From positions 34,732,694 to 34,796,693 of the forward strand of contig NC_065877.1 in the NCBI RefSeq assembly GCF_933775445.1: a stretch of DNA of 64,000 nucleotides. The letters run 5' to 3'. Below, piece after piece: positions 12,430 to 27,287 of the stretch. The stretch's first letter is position 1. Each line of letters begins with the position of its first letter. This stretch comes from Argentina anserina (taxonomy: Eukaryota; Streptophyta; Magnoliopsida; Rosales; Rosaceae). The notes under the pieces are model-generated. The model ran no database searches. It saw only the letters and a list, made by a program, of their open reading frames with translations, and was not told where the DNA came from. The translations under genes and the position numbers were made by a program.

Positions 12430-14283
12430 GTTATTGATGATGAAAATGATGGAACTGTGACTGTGAAGAATGCGTTAACGAGAGAGGGATCACAAGACTG
12501 TGTGAAGAAGATAGAGATTCCGGAACCGTTTTTGAGGATCTGTAGAATGTATGTATAAACGGTTTGCAGGTTTGAATTCATAAACTGAGGTGGTTATGGC
12601 GGTTATTACTTGTCACTTGTTAACTGATGAAATATCCAGACCACACCCACATCCTCCTCATCTCTGATGCCATTTTAGAACAGAAATTGGGCCCATTACA
12701 GGATTTACACAGGCCTTTCTTTACTTCATACATTTTAAGGTTTGGTTGATAAAAACTCAGAACTCACATGTATTGCAAGGAAAAAACTTGCCAGAACAGC
12801 TTTGGTCGGACAGAGCTAACCACGACCAATTATTTACACTTAAATTTTTTCTTCTCATTTCTCGAGTAATTATTTTGTATACCCGCCCACCAGATTCCAT
12901 GACAGTGACATGTGATGTACCCAGTCAATTATATTACGTCATGGTATAAGTAACATGCACGCGGTAAAAATGGAAAAAATTTATTTACATATAATAACAA
13001 ATCAAAAATATTCACAGTAAAAAATAGACTAATAACGTTAAGATAACACACCGCCATGTAAAATATGTGACGGATATATATAATAATTTCTTTCATTCTC
13101 TTCAAACCCCCGTAAGATATGAATCAAAGACCAATGACTGAATAAGATAACGGTGATAGTGATGTTTCTGATCACAACAAGGGTTTATGGGTAAGATAAC
13201 AGTAATCAAAAGAGATGAATCATTGGGCAATAATCATACTCGCCCAAATATCTCTCCTCTTACTCCCGCAATTGAAGCTAGCTTTTAGAATCCATGGCTC
13301 ATGGCTTCATCTGTTGCTTCTTAGTTCGACAACAATTAGGGACTTTCCTTAGGCGTTGAGATTTGAGAAGTAAGAAGAGAGAGAGAGGAAGAAGAGGATG
13401 AGGAAGAGGAGGATCTTCTTCCATGGAGGAAGAGAAGAAATCTGATTTGATTGCCGGGAAAAGTAGAAATTTTCTTTTAAGGTGAAAAAAAGACACGTGT
13501 TTTTAAATTGTTGGGCGTGGTCAATTCTAGTTAACCATGGCGGGTGTGTCAAGTTTTATTTGTATTAAAAAAGATTACAATAGAAAGATGTGCAAATGAC
13601 TTCAAAATTGTAAATTACCAGAATGTAATTAGATAACACAAGATATTTAGAGGAAAACCTAGCAAAATTATAGAGATGACAGGATGCAATTTTGCATTTA
13701 TGACGCACTACATGTCAATCAATCGAGTTATGTGTGAAATTACTAATGATATGACCGATTAAAATTAGGCGACATCCATCAAAATAAGTAGTGATATGAA
13801 CGAAGAAGCATAACCTAGTCATAACAGTTAAATATGTGGAAAAAGAAGTGATTGGTTCTAATGATTTTATCAGTTCCTTGTTCAACTTCTTACAAAATAT
13901 TGAAACTAATGTAGGCTACATTCACATCAAATAAAGAAGTTTTGACTTGTGATTATGCATAAATGCATAATTGATAATCTAATGAGCCACTTCAATTTTT
14001 CCAAGTGTGTGGCACAGAGAAGAGGATAGACTTCGAAGAAGTTCCATCACCTATGCAACATAGTTCTAGACCGTTCCCGTGTCATATGGAAAGTAAGACC
14101 AGACAAAGCAAATTTGAAGTTGCTGGAAACATCCAATATTTCCCATATATAGCACTTCTTTGACACTGGCTCCCTCCAACTGAACAGTTTACGATTTTCA
14201 GTAACATACCAAACCAACTGCTCGATCAGAGCTCAATCTTCAGTTACTCACACGTACTACACCTTCAACTCTTTCACACAAGA
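12430..14283. other. Intergenic between divergent DMP and FTSH6 genes
   Basis: Divergent promoter region of 1.86 kb. A TATA-like stretch (minus-strand tttataca, about 12553-12560) lies ~135 bp upstream of the DMP start. The purine-rich block 13370-13440 gives overlapping short minus-strand frames that look spurious. I see no gene. Confidence 0.5.
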
Positions 14284-16777
<2,494 letters not shown>

Positions 16778-17111
16778 TTGGTATAAGGTTTAGGACAATA
16801 GATCTAAAGATGGTATGCCTGCTACTGGTGTGTGGTGACTAGCTACATTGTAATGTATATAAATCATAAGTGGATATGTTCATTTAATGATGTCCTACAA
16901 ATTACAAGAACAAACTCATCTCTATACTTATTAATTTTTTACCAACACGTACACATATAAACTATCAATACATTACACATACACTACCTATATGCTTATT
17001 CTCACCCCCACAAACGCCATCACTGCTCAAGTAAAGCAATTTACAGTCCAGACTCCTATATATCTCTATATTTATTCATAAAAAAAAACGATAATTAGCT
17101 GAGAAAAGGAT
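16778..17111. other. Intergenic / FTSH6 3' flank
   Basis: AT-rich, no gene. It presumably contains the FTSH6 3' UTR. Confidence 0.5.
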
Positions 17112-18228
17112 ATGCAAATGTATCTTCATCACTATTATTCTATAGCCAGGGAAGGGAGGCAGGCGCATGGATGTGTTGTGAAGCTTGGTTTGGAGTTTGA
17201 CCTGTATGTTCAGAACAATTTGGTTCATTTCTATGGGGTTTGCAAGAAAATTAAGGATGCAGTGAAGGTGTTTGATGGAATGCCTGAGAGAAGCGTTGTT
17301 TCGTGGAATGTGGTTGTGACCGCCTGCGTTGATAATTTGCCGGTGAATGATGGGATTGGGTATTTTGTGAGGATGGGGGAGTGTGGTTTTGAGCCGGATG
17401 AGACTACGGTGGTGGTGGTGTTGAATGCGTGCTCCGAGCTTGGGAGATTGAGCTTAGGAAGAGGGGTTCACTCGTATGTAATGTCTAAGACGCTTCGTTT
17501 TGAATTGTCAGCTGGGTACTGCGCTTGTGGACATGTATGCGAAGTCCGGGGATTTGGATTGTGCCAGATTGGTTTTTGATAGAATGGAGGGGCGGAATGT
17601 CTGGACTTGGAGTGCGATGACTCTAGGCCTAGCTCAGCATGGGTTTGTCGAGGAAGCCCTTGAGCTTTTTCAAAAGATGTTGAACTCTTCGGTATGCCCG
17701 AATTATGTCACCTTTCTAGGGGTCCTCTGTTCTTGTAGCCACGCTGGACTGGTGGATGATGAGTACCGATACTTTTATGATAGGGAACATGTTTATGGAA
17801 TTACACCCATGATGATACATTATGGTGCCATGGAGGTGGCTTATAGCTTCATGAAGAGCATGCCCTGTGAACTTTGTCCTATCATATGCAGAACATTGCT
17901 CAGTGCATGCAGTACTCATGATGTCAATGATGAACTAGGGATCGCGAATAAAGTTATAGAAAATTTGCTTGAATTGGAGCCCAGTAGGAGTGGGAATTTA
18001 GTGATGGTGGCAAATTTTTTAGTTGAAACTGGGATGTGGGACAAAGCTGCCAGTTTGAGGAAGGTTATGAAAGAAAAAAGGATGAAGAAGCGGGCGGGAG
18101 AGAGTAGCGTTGAGTTGGGTGGATCCATCCATAAGTTCTTTTCTGGCTATGATTCTCGATCTGACTATGAGGATATCTTTGGGATACTAGATGTATTGAG
18201 CTCGCACATGAAGTTGGATGACATGTAG
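17112..18228 (+). pseudogene. Broken PLS-type pentatricopeptide repeat (PPR) gene
   Basis: Clear PPR repeats with an E-type tail, but damaged in three ways. (1) The frame that carries REGRQAHGCVVKLG through RGVHSYVMSKTL stops at 17579, and the continuation (NCQLGTALVDMYAKSG onward) is in the next frame, so there is a net one-base shift near 17490-17500. (2) In the second part, the repeat after MIHYGAM jumps straight to VAYSFMKSMP, so about ten residues usual in this position are missing. (3) The upstream repeats and organelle-targeting peptide expected of the family are absent before 17112. Intact relatives are organelle RNA-binding proteins. This copy is unlikely to make one. The second part (17500-18228, 242 codons) is the longest surviving frame. 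Confidence 0.85.
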
Positions 18229-18690
18229 TCCAAAATCCCTTGTGGGTATCCTTCAATTCATAATCTGATGATAAGATAGCAGATTGCCAGATTTTGATAT
18301 TTCTTTCCTTTCATTGTCAAAATTTTGGTATATGCTATATACTAATACAAACATCTTATTCATTAACATCCCATACACCAGTGCATATGTTACTGATTTT
18401 CTCCAGAAAGTTTGGTATCAAGCCTATAATTCCTTGATTTTTTTTATATACAAATGTACACGGAGAATTTTTCTGTCAGTTTTTTATTCAATCTCATATG
18501 TTTGTTTCACTATGAAATACCTTTGCTCCATAAGAAGCAATAATAACTTAAAAAATTCTTATGTGCACAAGTTGAAGAAAGATTTCAAGTCCTAAAATTT
18601 AATATCATCCAGATCAATGTAGACAGCTAGTGAGTTACAATAGCCTAAGAGCGACAAAATTACTATAGTTACAAAGACAAGGGGAGCATC
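18229..18690. other. Intergenic between convergent genes
   Basis: AT-rich; an open plus frame at 18284-18595 has no family features. It probably contains the 3' UTRs of the flanking convergent genes. Confidence 0.5.
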
Positions 18691-20419
18691 CTACAGATGC
18701 CCTATTATATCTACCAGAGATGTGTAAGTACCAAATATGACGACTCCCACACCTAGTAGTATTATACCCCATATGATCAACATCTCACATCCGATTTTTC
18801 GGTAACTGCCAGAAATCTTTAGGTAGCAAGAGCACGGCATTATAATTGAAGCTGTGACGCTCAAAAATGCTCCAACAAGTGCCATGAGATATGCGAAAAA
18901 AGGTACAGCCAAAGCTACAATGACACAGCTGATTACCAGGGTTGTACTCAGGAATATGTTAAAGAATCTTTTATTCTGGTAACGAGGAAACCATCTTTTT
19001 GCAGCAGCCATTATGGGTGTAACCATCAAAGCAAATTTGGATATCGGATTGACCAGGGTGGTGTATATTGCGACCTGTGAGCTTATCTTGTTAGTTGGGA
19101 GGTTTAGAGTTATCTGTGACTGAACCCCTGACCCGAACATTAAGTACCCAAAAACTGCCATTGATGCATAACAGATGGTGCATAATATAAAGCAGATGAG
19201 GAGAACCTGCAAGTAAGAACAGCAGATTGAAATTCGGTTAGAACCCAAGCATTTCGAGTATGCAATACAGTATCAGCAAAGTTTGAGCATTACTTACATT
19301 GGAGAACTGTTTTTTGTTTCTCATAGAAGTGTACAGGGTAGGAAACACAGGATGAGCACAGTAACAAAAGGCGTATAAGCTGATTGCAGTAGGGATCCCT
19401 CTCCACTTAACTGGTGACCCCTTCTCATGAAATCCAACTCCATCAAAAGCACCGGTCCACAAAATTGATCCCAGAATGATAGCAGAAGCCAAAACCCCAC
19501 TAGCAGATACATAAGAAAGAAGGCTCAAGTTGTCTAACCAAACAGTTGGCAGGACAATGAGGGCGACAATCACTATGAAGCATTCTTTCCCACCAATTTT
19601 AAAACCATCCACTTCAAATCCCATGTCTGGAAACATGTTGTGTAAGTTATCTCCTTCCAAAATCAGGAAACCTGTTGCAACTAAGTAAAGTTCTAAGTTC
19701 ATGAAAACTGACATCAACAGTTTTCCCTTTTTCCCAAATGCGCGGTCGCCTATATCAGGATAAGTTCTTATGCTAGAATCCATATCCATACATCTCTTTA
19801 TTAACAAGCCTGTGTAAAAGGCTGAACCAGCAATCAAAAACAGAAGTGCTAAACTTGACCAACCCCCAGTTGCCAGTGCATAAGGAACTGATAATATCCC
19901 AACTCCTGAAAACCAAGAAGAGAACAATTCTGGCATTAAAATTGATACTATCGCTTCATTGCTTGAGCAAGCTGGTACTCATGAACAATCACATACAAAA
20001 ATGCAACATTAGCTACTTAATACTTAGAGATCAGAAATGATTCACATAAATGCCCCGAAACTCATTCAATCACTCGATATCAGAATACCAAGACATAAAA
20101 TGCTCCTATAAAACTTGGTAAATCACTAACAAGTGAAGTCTTGGAGTTTCTCACTTAATCTGTTGCATAAAGTGTAAAAAAATGAAGTAAATGACAAGAA
20201 ACTGGAGATATGTAAGAACAGTAGATAACCTGAGAGAGCATTGAGTCCATTGAAACAGGTCTTGAGGGTAGATGTTGTGGCTTTACTGTAAGGATGAGAG
20301 TTGTTGGACTCTAATTCTTCTTCAACTACCTTAATATTGCTTCCGGGCTCATCGTATTGCTGCGCATCAATGATAAGAGGAATGGTCAGTGAAGATTTAT
20401 CGAGGGGTTCAGCTTCCAT
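18691..20419 (-). CDS. AVT1-type vacuolar amino acid transporter (AAAP family)
   Basis: Three exons on the minus strand (20419-20230, 19905-19298, 19206-18691), GT-AG and in phase, giving 437 residues. An acidic polar N-terminus of about 55 residues leads into the AAAP signature (CFNGLNALSG, VGILSVPYALATGGW). About eleven hydrophobic helices follow. Further blocks typical of the AVT1 branch are YPDIGDRAFG, FLILEGDNL and YAFCYCAHPVFPTLY, then VFGYLMFG and ITLNLP. Family members move amino acids across the vacuolar membrane in exchange for protons; substrate and direction cannot be read from sequence. Length fits the family (about 400-550). Confidence 0.93.
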
Positions 20420-20499
20420 TGCTGAGAGATCGAGACAGAGAGCACTTGAGGCAGATACGATCTTTCGTAGGGCTTATGATTGATATGCGTGGAGGCTCC

Positions 20500-20515
20500 T
20501 ATAGTCCTATATATG
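20500..20515 (-). promoter_or_regulatory. TATA-like box of the AVT1-type gene
   Basis: Minus-strand catatatagg, about 85-95 bp upstream of the ATG at 20419, a normal distance for a short 5' UTR. Confidence 0.45.
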
Positions 20516-20519
20516 GCTA

Positions 20520-20916
20520 GCCTTGACGGCCAAAGAAACGTGTCAAGGGTCAAATTAATACGTACTGTCTTAATTTTAAATTAACACATGGAGATCTCTA
20601 GTTTGAAAGAACGAGTAGCTGGAAACCAATTTCTCATGTTCACGACAATAGACAGACCAAAAAGAAAAAAGGAAAAACAAATTGCCCATTTGCCATGTAA
20701 GGCTGTAATAGGGACAGAACACTACGTTACTTCGATCCAGAATGATGGGCCAGAATGATATAAGTGATTTACCAAAAGAACAAAACAGACTATCGAAGCA
20801 CATGTGCTACGTATTAATGATATTTTACATGTTTGGCCCCTTGCATTATTGTACATAAATAATGTGACGCAAATTTGTGAGAAGTGGATTCGATCAGAGT
20901 CATCAGACATTCAGAC

Positions 20917-20985
<69 letters not shown>

Positions 20986-21475
20986 CTGCAAATAAGCTAA
21001 GTTATCCTGCAATTGCAAACTTGTCATTATTAGTGTGGATATTCTTCAATATGCAGTTATATCGGCTTAATTTGGGGATGGGATATGCCTTACAATGTAA
21101 ATGAAAAACATCGATCACTGAACCGATCAATAATTATATATATTTAGACTAACTTCGAGGAAAATAGAGTAAACGTATAGTGTTTTTTAACTTTGAAACC
21201 GATCAATAATCATAGGCTTGAGGAAAAAGTTGGTAGGATATTTCAAGATAAGACTTCCACATAGGAGTACTTTCAAACACGCTCGTACAAATCTTAATGA
21301 GCAAAACCCTTAGTTAAGCCTCCATCTGAAAGTCTAAGTGCTGAGCATCATATCATTTTTTTTCCCCATGTAAAACTTTGCCACGGAAGTCTCAATTGAG
21401 GTGCGTCGGCAATATCTAGTCAAAAGGGTGACTAGATAACACAAAGCCATTGATCAGCATAAGTTAAGATTAGGG
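20520..21475. other. Intergenic
   Basis: No gene seen; it contains the GA microsatellite listed separately. Confidence 0.5.
20919..20981. repeat. (GA)n microsatellite
   Basis: About 31 uninterrupted GA units. A short plus frame running through it is an artefact of the repeat. Confidence 0.95.
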
Positions 21476-21625
21476 TTAGTCATCCACCAACGGAACAGTT
21501 ATATGCGCTCGGAACTAAAAAGACCCCAATTTTATAAGCCAAACAAGGAAAGCGTGGTCGATTATATACAATGATGTAATGATTAATCATAGAGTGAATT
21601 AATGATTTGAGTCTCTGATCGATCA

Positions 21626-21874
21626 GGCATAGAGTCCCGCAGAAACATGCATGCATGTCATGCACGTAGGAGGGGAGGTGGTGCTTTCGCAACCGCTGCT
21701 GCGGCGGTCACAGTTTGCATTAGCCTCTTCTACATCATCTAACTTGTCGCCGTCATATTTCGAATTCGAATAGGAATTCTTTTGCATGATAGGGATGTCG
21801 AGAGAGGATAACCCATCACGATTCTCAGCCTCCATATATGGTTCTGCAGACGCAGACAATTCAATGATCCACAT
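21626..21874 (-). other. Unidentified short minus-strand frame (possible gene relic)
   Basis: An open frame of ~83 codons with mixed composition (SLDIPIMQKNS, KYDGDKLDDVEEAN, then a Cys/Ser-rich end). I do not recognise it. A related but stop-interrupted stretch occurs on the minus strand at about 35160-35250, upstream of the intact NIP gene. It may be the end of an unrecognised gene or a duplicated relic. Confidence 0.3.
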
Positions 21875-22009
21875 GTAAATGACATATTGACAGAGACGCT
21901 AGCTCGAGAAAAGATCGAACAGGAGAGTACCCAATGTTGGCCGGGAATGGGCTCAACTGAGAAAAAAGGCATGAGAAAAACAAAGAATTCTCTCATGTAT
22001 ATCATGTTT

Positions 22010-23870
22010 TGCGTGGTTTGAAGTTCGACTACTAGTCAGACCAAAAAAAATAGTTAGACTACTAGTGAAGTATATCCAAAGTCGAAGGAATTGTAATGTA
22101 GCAGGAGCAAATCTTAATGAGCAAAACACGCTCGTAAAAAAAGAATTGTAATGTAGCCCGTTGGTTATTCTTTTTTTTCTTCTTCTTCTATGGAATTGGA
22201 TAATACTTGGCTAATTACAAGGCGTATGTGTAAACTTGGTTAATCATAACTAAGTAACTAACAATAAGAATACATTCCGTTTTACAATATTACATATCCT
22301 TCGTTATAATTTTACAATAGGAGATGAAGATCAATTTGAAGAAGGTGATGTTTAATCAGGGTCTCCTGTTATTGACTATAGTTATAGCCTTGGAGCTAAC
22401 CATAGCTTGTTGGCCAAGTATAATCCATCAGGCTAGCTAGCTCGAAACCTTGAATCATGCCCTGTCATCTGCAGGGAGAATGCATGGGCTCGATCCAGAA
22501 GTGAAAAATGAAAGACACAAAAGTCCGTGCTCTGAGAATGAGTCAATTGAGTACGTAGATCGAAAGTGATGTGTAATAACCTAATATGAAAGTCAATTTA
22601 GTATAACATGATAAGGATACTTGGCAAAACAGTATACGAGAGTTTCGGCCTCTATCTACTTCTTGATGTCAATGATTAATTGAATTGGTGAAACTAAAGT
22701 TTAACGTGATTCATCATATGTATCAAGATGTATCAATCACTTCACTAGTGACGGGATAGATAATTGATTTCTATCTATAGCGGTGGAAGATTACGAGCGA
22801 CGTGTACGGCAGTTCCACAGACAACTTACACAGTAATGACAGTATGATTTCGTGGCTTCTGGCTATTGGTCACTGCTCAGTGATTGATCGATCTGCTATG
22901 TCCTAATTAACAACTTCTTATCTGATCGAGCTCTAGGGAATAGGATAATTGAGAAAATAGAAAACTGGTAAATTAAGTATCATTCTCTAGATAGGTTGCT
23001 GAACCTAGTATTCTTTGGGGGATAAAGTCTGGGTCAGAAGGAAAATTCAATCATTTACCGAAAGAAATTCGGGACTCAGGATGAGTGAGTGAGTGAGTGA
23101 GCGGAGCTATATAACACGTTGATCACTTGGCTGAACGGATCGATAATAATTAAGCTAGTACGTCAGTTACTCAGTTATAGCTTGGATTATAGTGCAAATG
23201 TTTCATCTTGAAACTAGGTGTTTAGTTGGTTACATGTCATGGAACTCTGTAATTCTACACTGGCTGTTATAGTAGCTCAACGTGCAGCTCATAACTCAAG
23301 ACTTGCAACAATATGCATGCTGTTGATTAGTATAAAGAGAGCATGCATATTGTTGCAAGTTTGGTGTTTGGAGATAATCAGTACACAAAGAGAGCATGGA
23401 CAAGGTTGCAATTATGTAATTATGGTGTAAAGAGAGCATGCATATTGTTGCAAGTCTTTATGTTTCTTACCGGCACAAAATGCACAGGTTATGATTTTGT
23501 GCACTTCAGCAATAATTCTTCCACCAGCTCTTGGAAAGAAAAAAGAAATTCAATGTGTGCCTCATAAAAAGAAGAAGTTACTAATGGAAGATTATGAGGA
23601 TGGAGCTTAACCCTAGGTCTTAGGTTTTGAACTCAAAACAAAGTTTCAAAATAGCTAAGAAATCACTTGTGTTAGAGACTTATAGAGTGATCTTGTTTTT
23701 GCGGTCCAACAATCCACTTTGATCGACAAGCTTGATCTCGGTGGTCGTCCGTCAGATGTAACATTAGTGACGTCGGTGCCGGTAGCGCTGATTTGCTTTG
23801 TGGAAGGATGATTTGGGCCTAGGCTTTAGGGGAGAGCCAGCAAGATATGGTCCCTAGCGTTTTTTTTTTG
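22010..23870. other. Intergenic
   Basis: AT-rich with no supported gene. It contains a perfect hairpin at 23301-23360. Confidence 0.5.
23301..23360. repeat. Perfect 20-bp inverted repeat (hairpin) with a third copy at 23436-23455
   Basis: Arm one is acttgcaacaatatgcatgc (23301-23320) and arm two (23341-23360) is its exact reverse complement, with a 20-bp loop. The second-arm sequence recurs at 23436-23455 in a local repeat that starts agagagcatg. Confidence 0.9.
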
Positions 23871-23871
23871 A

Positions 23872-24339
23872 GTCTTAAGCTATGTAGCACGGACACGGAT
23901 ACGAGTGTTCATATTGGACACGATTCGATACGTAGACACGGCATAGAGAAAATTTTTGGATACGGACACGTGGTGGACACGTCAATTAAAATTATTTTAA
24001 TATATATATATTTTATTAAAAAATTAATTTAAAAATTTAAAAGTATTTAGATGTATATATATTAAAGTGTGCATAAATATAACAAAAATTGAATCTGTTG
24101 GAATGGTTGAGGATTTGTTAAATCCTCTGGATGACCAAGGTTCGAATCCCACCACAAGCATTCTTATTTTTATCATGAGTTTCTCTCCTTATATATATTA
24201 AAGTGTGCATAAATATAACAAAAACTGAATATGTTGGAATGGTTGGGGAGATGACCAATGTTCGATTATCACCATAAGCACTTTCACTTTTATTATGAGT
24301 TGGTGCGTGTCCGCTTGTCCGTACTTCATAGGTCCTAAG
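23872..24339. mobile_element. Small non-autonomous TIR DNA element (452 bp)
   Basis: Imperfect terminal inverted repeats: left ctatgtagcacggacacgg from 23880; the right end, reverse-complemented, reads ctatgaagtacggacaagc from 24331. Flanks are near-identical 8-mers (gtcttaag 23872-23879, gtcctaag 24332-24339), which fits a hAT-like 8-bp duplication with one change. The interior holds a ~120-bp direct duplication (about 24055-24170 and 24195-24290), each copy with a tRNA-like B-box word; the first is ggttcgaatcc. There is no coding capacity. Confidence 0.6.
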
Positions 24340-24499
24340 TCTAGTACATGTTACTAGGGTAGCTCAATTAGTTTGTACAAGTCTACAATTTTGTTTACAA
24401 CAAATATGGAGTAGACGGTTAATTAGGCTTAGAAAAGAAACATTTGTTGATTGGTATTAGGCTTACTTGCTAGCGAGCTTTATTGTTAGTAATGAACTG

Positions 24500-25545
24500 C
24501 GATGCCTAAGGTAAAATACGGTGAATTGCATAATTGTCAAACACAGACAAGAACTAACTACACTATAAACTAGCAAGCTGATGACGGTCTTAGGCATTGC
24601 AATCATTTTTTTTATTGCAGTTCTTTTTTTGTAGGGAGCTTCTGTTCATACCTCCCAAAACAGCATTTGGACCTCTATTTTTTTCTAACTTAGTATTGAC
24701 TTTTCAACACATGTAAAATTACCAAAAAAAAACATATAAGAGATAAACAAAGGAAAGAAAAAAGAATTATCAACTTACCTATTAAGTACAAATATAAATC
24801 ATTTTGATTTCCTTTTTCGTGAATTATTTATTTATTTCAGCCTTCCAGGATACCCTCATTTTGGAATAACAAAATTAAATACTATGATTCATATTTATTT
24901 TCTTTTTTCATTGTTAAACATTATTTTATCTATCTATTTATTAGTAATAGTAATCTTCATGTATCAATTGAAGATGTATCAATTGAAAACATAATAGAAT
25001 TGTTCATAAACTTTAGTTAGGGTATGAGAGAACATTTGTATGATAGATATTAGAATTTTCGTGTTGATTATACTGTTAGGTGAATTGCATATCAATGAAT
25101 AAAAAAAAATTATTATAAATTTAGCGAATGAGTGAAAGATGAAATTGATTTGAAGAGATGAATTGTGTAATTATTATACATATTTGAGTCGTCTATACAT
25201 ATTGAATGAAAGTGTAATTGTAAAGAAATTGATAGATATTAGTTTGATTAGATATATCTAATAATGCTATATAGATTATGGGTATTTTAAAAAAATTAGA
25301 GAGATCTAAATAACATTTCAGACATTCGTAAAAGTAAGCTAGAATTGTATTAAGTAGAGAGGTTCAAATACAAAGATATAAATAGAAGTTCCATTTTTTT
25401 ATTGACAAAAAAAACTGCAATGCCTAGGCAATAATAAAAATAAAAAAAGAACTGTGATGCCTAAGCAAGACCGTCATCAGCTTGCTAGTTTATAGTGTAG
25501 TTAGTTCTCGTCTGACAATTATGTAATTCACTGTATTTTACCTTA
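24500..25545. mobile_element. Snap-back inverted-repeat element (~1 kb)
   Basis: The arm at about 24500-24600 (with cactataaactagcaagctg and atgacggtcttaggcat) recurs in reverse complement at about 25455-25545. The arms match closely over about 100 bp. The interior is AT-rich without a frame. This is the form of a foldback or MITE-type DNA element; TIR limits and target duplication were not fixed. Confidence 0.6.
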
Positions 25546-26320
25546 ACAAAAGTCTGAGATTTAATTAACAAACCAGCTAGGACCAACAAGATTACAATTG
25601 GCAATACCGACAAGTCGACAACAATAAAGTAAAAAATCTGAAAATTGTGCTTTTGGAGGTCGCGATTGATGGTTATATTGATCAACCCGTAAGTAATATA
25701 AAAAAGCTTATTGCAATGTATATTATGCTCCGGTAGTTGGTGTTGAAAAAAAGAATGCTCTATTTGCCCTAGATAAAGATTGCATTGGTATCAACCTATT
25801 ATTTATTGTCTCGTGAGCAAAATAATGTCCAGAAACAACAGCAAATAAACCATCATATGATTAATTAAGCTGTATAATAGGCGAGGTATGTCCGTTACCT
25901 TTTTGTTTGTAGTTAAGTAATCGCAGTCACCATTGGTAATTAATTGCTAGATAGCTAAATATCGTTAGCATACCAATCAACCACTTTATATAGAATGCAT
26001 TATCACAAACTACAAACCAATTAGAGGTCCTTCCCAGAATTCTCATTCACTTAAAGTCATTTAAAGCATAGTCTGACACAGTTGTGTTGTGAGAATAATT
26101 ATTTTTAAAACGGTTATGCACATAATTGCTTTTGAAATTATTGTGAGAGAAATTGACTGAGATATTTGATAAAAATGTTTTGAAAATTATTATGGCTATT
26201 TAAAATTACCAAATCAGACATGTACTGCTCAAAATACATAATTTACAAAACTTTACAATTCTCCCAAGATGAGTTCTATGACCAAATGAGCAAATAGAGG
26301 ATCAGCTGCCCAACTTAATC
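25546..26320. other. Intergenic
   Basis: AT-rich, no gene supported. Low-complexity stretches around 26100-26220 may be an element remnant. Confidence 0.45.
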
Positions 26321-26465
26321 AAACCCAGATATGTTTTGGGTATAACCAAACACAAATCAATATTTATCCAAACTCCTAAGAAACAAATTCACCAAACCCA
26401 GATTTGGTTTGGGTATAACCAAACACAAATCAATATTTATCCAAACTCCAAAGCAACAAATTTAC
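26321..26465. repeat. Tandem duplication, 73-bp unit, two copies
   Basis: Two adjacent copies beginning aaacccagat (26321 and 26394) and sharing gggtataaccaaacacaaat and the following tatttatccaaactcc. Confidence 0.85.
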
Positions 26466-26504
26466 GCAATAGAAATCAAGTTCAGTTGAAAAAGATATCG
26501 TCCA

Positions 26505-27287
26505 CTTTGGAGGAATGGCTGAAGAATGTGTTGGATACGTACTCAACAACGTGAGCTGTTTCTTGTGTATGTGTGGGTGGTTTGGACGGAGAGAAATAGT
26601 GTCATGTGGAACAATACTTCCTTCAATGGCTATAATGCAGCGGTTTGGTCGTGTAGGTTCTTGGCTGAGTATAAGCAAGTTCATCCTAAGGGTAAACCTA
26701 GAGCTAAGAGAGCCCAGGCTCGTTGGGTCAACCCTCCGTCCGGTAGATTTAAAGTGAATATCGGCGGGAGTTATAGGCCGGATTTGGGTGATGGTGGTGT
26801 CGGGGTGATAGCTCATGATGATCAGGGGCAGTGCTTGTTTGCGTTTGCTAGGCACTTCCAACATGTTATTTCAACTTATCACATGAAGGTTGAGGCTTGT
26901 AAACCAAGCCTTCTCTTGGTTGCTCATCAAGGGTTGGATAATTTTATATTTGAAAGTGATTTCTCATTGATGGTATCTGCTCTACAACAACACATCGAAG
27001 ACATGTCAGAGACAGGGCGGCTTTTGGAGGATTGTAAGTTCTATCTTGCATCTTTTAATTCTGTCTTGGTTTCACATGTTTTTAGGAAAGCAAATGATGT
27101 GGCTAATTGTCTTGCACATCTTGCTAGTTCTATGGGGATTACAATAATATCTAAAATGTAGCGCGAGGTCAAGGTTCTATGTCCCCTCGTCGCAAAGTTT
27201 ATTTTATTTTCAATAAATGGAACCGGACATGGGGATGAGCCTCTCAGCTAGGTTAGGTTCCAAACTACGTTTCAAAAAAAAAAAGAT
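26505..27287 (+). mobile_element. 5'-truncated LINE tail with RNase H domain
   Basis: An open stretch (26526-27161) carries the end of a LINE zinc-finger/RT region (VWVVWTERNSVMWN) and a type-3 RNase H-like domain, then a 3' tail ending in a run of 12 A (about 27273-27284). Flanks look like a target duplication: aaaaagatatcgtcca before (to 26504) and aaaaagatcgtcca after (to 27293). The first catalytic Asp position reads NIGGS instead of the usual N-x-D-G. The Glu (KVEAC), second Asp (FESD) and final Asp (KAND) are present. A frameshift separates the first codons after the break from the main frame. This is a dead fragment. Confidence 0.75.

Noticed and set aside
20877..21104. 75-codon plus frame
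   Set aside because: Half of it is Arg-Glu repeats translated from the GA microsatellite.
24105..24165. tRNA gene suggested by ggttcgaatccc
   Set aside because: The flanking bases do not form an acceptor stem and the A-box region is poor. It lies within a small duplicated transposon and is better read as a tRNA-like or SINE relic.
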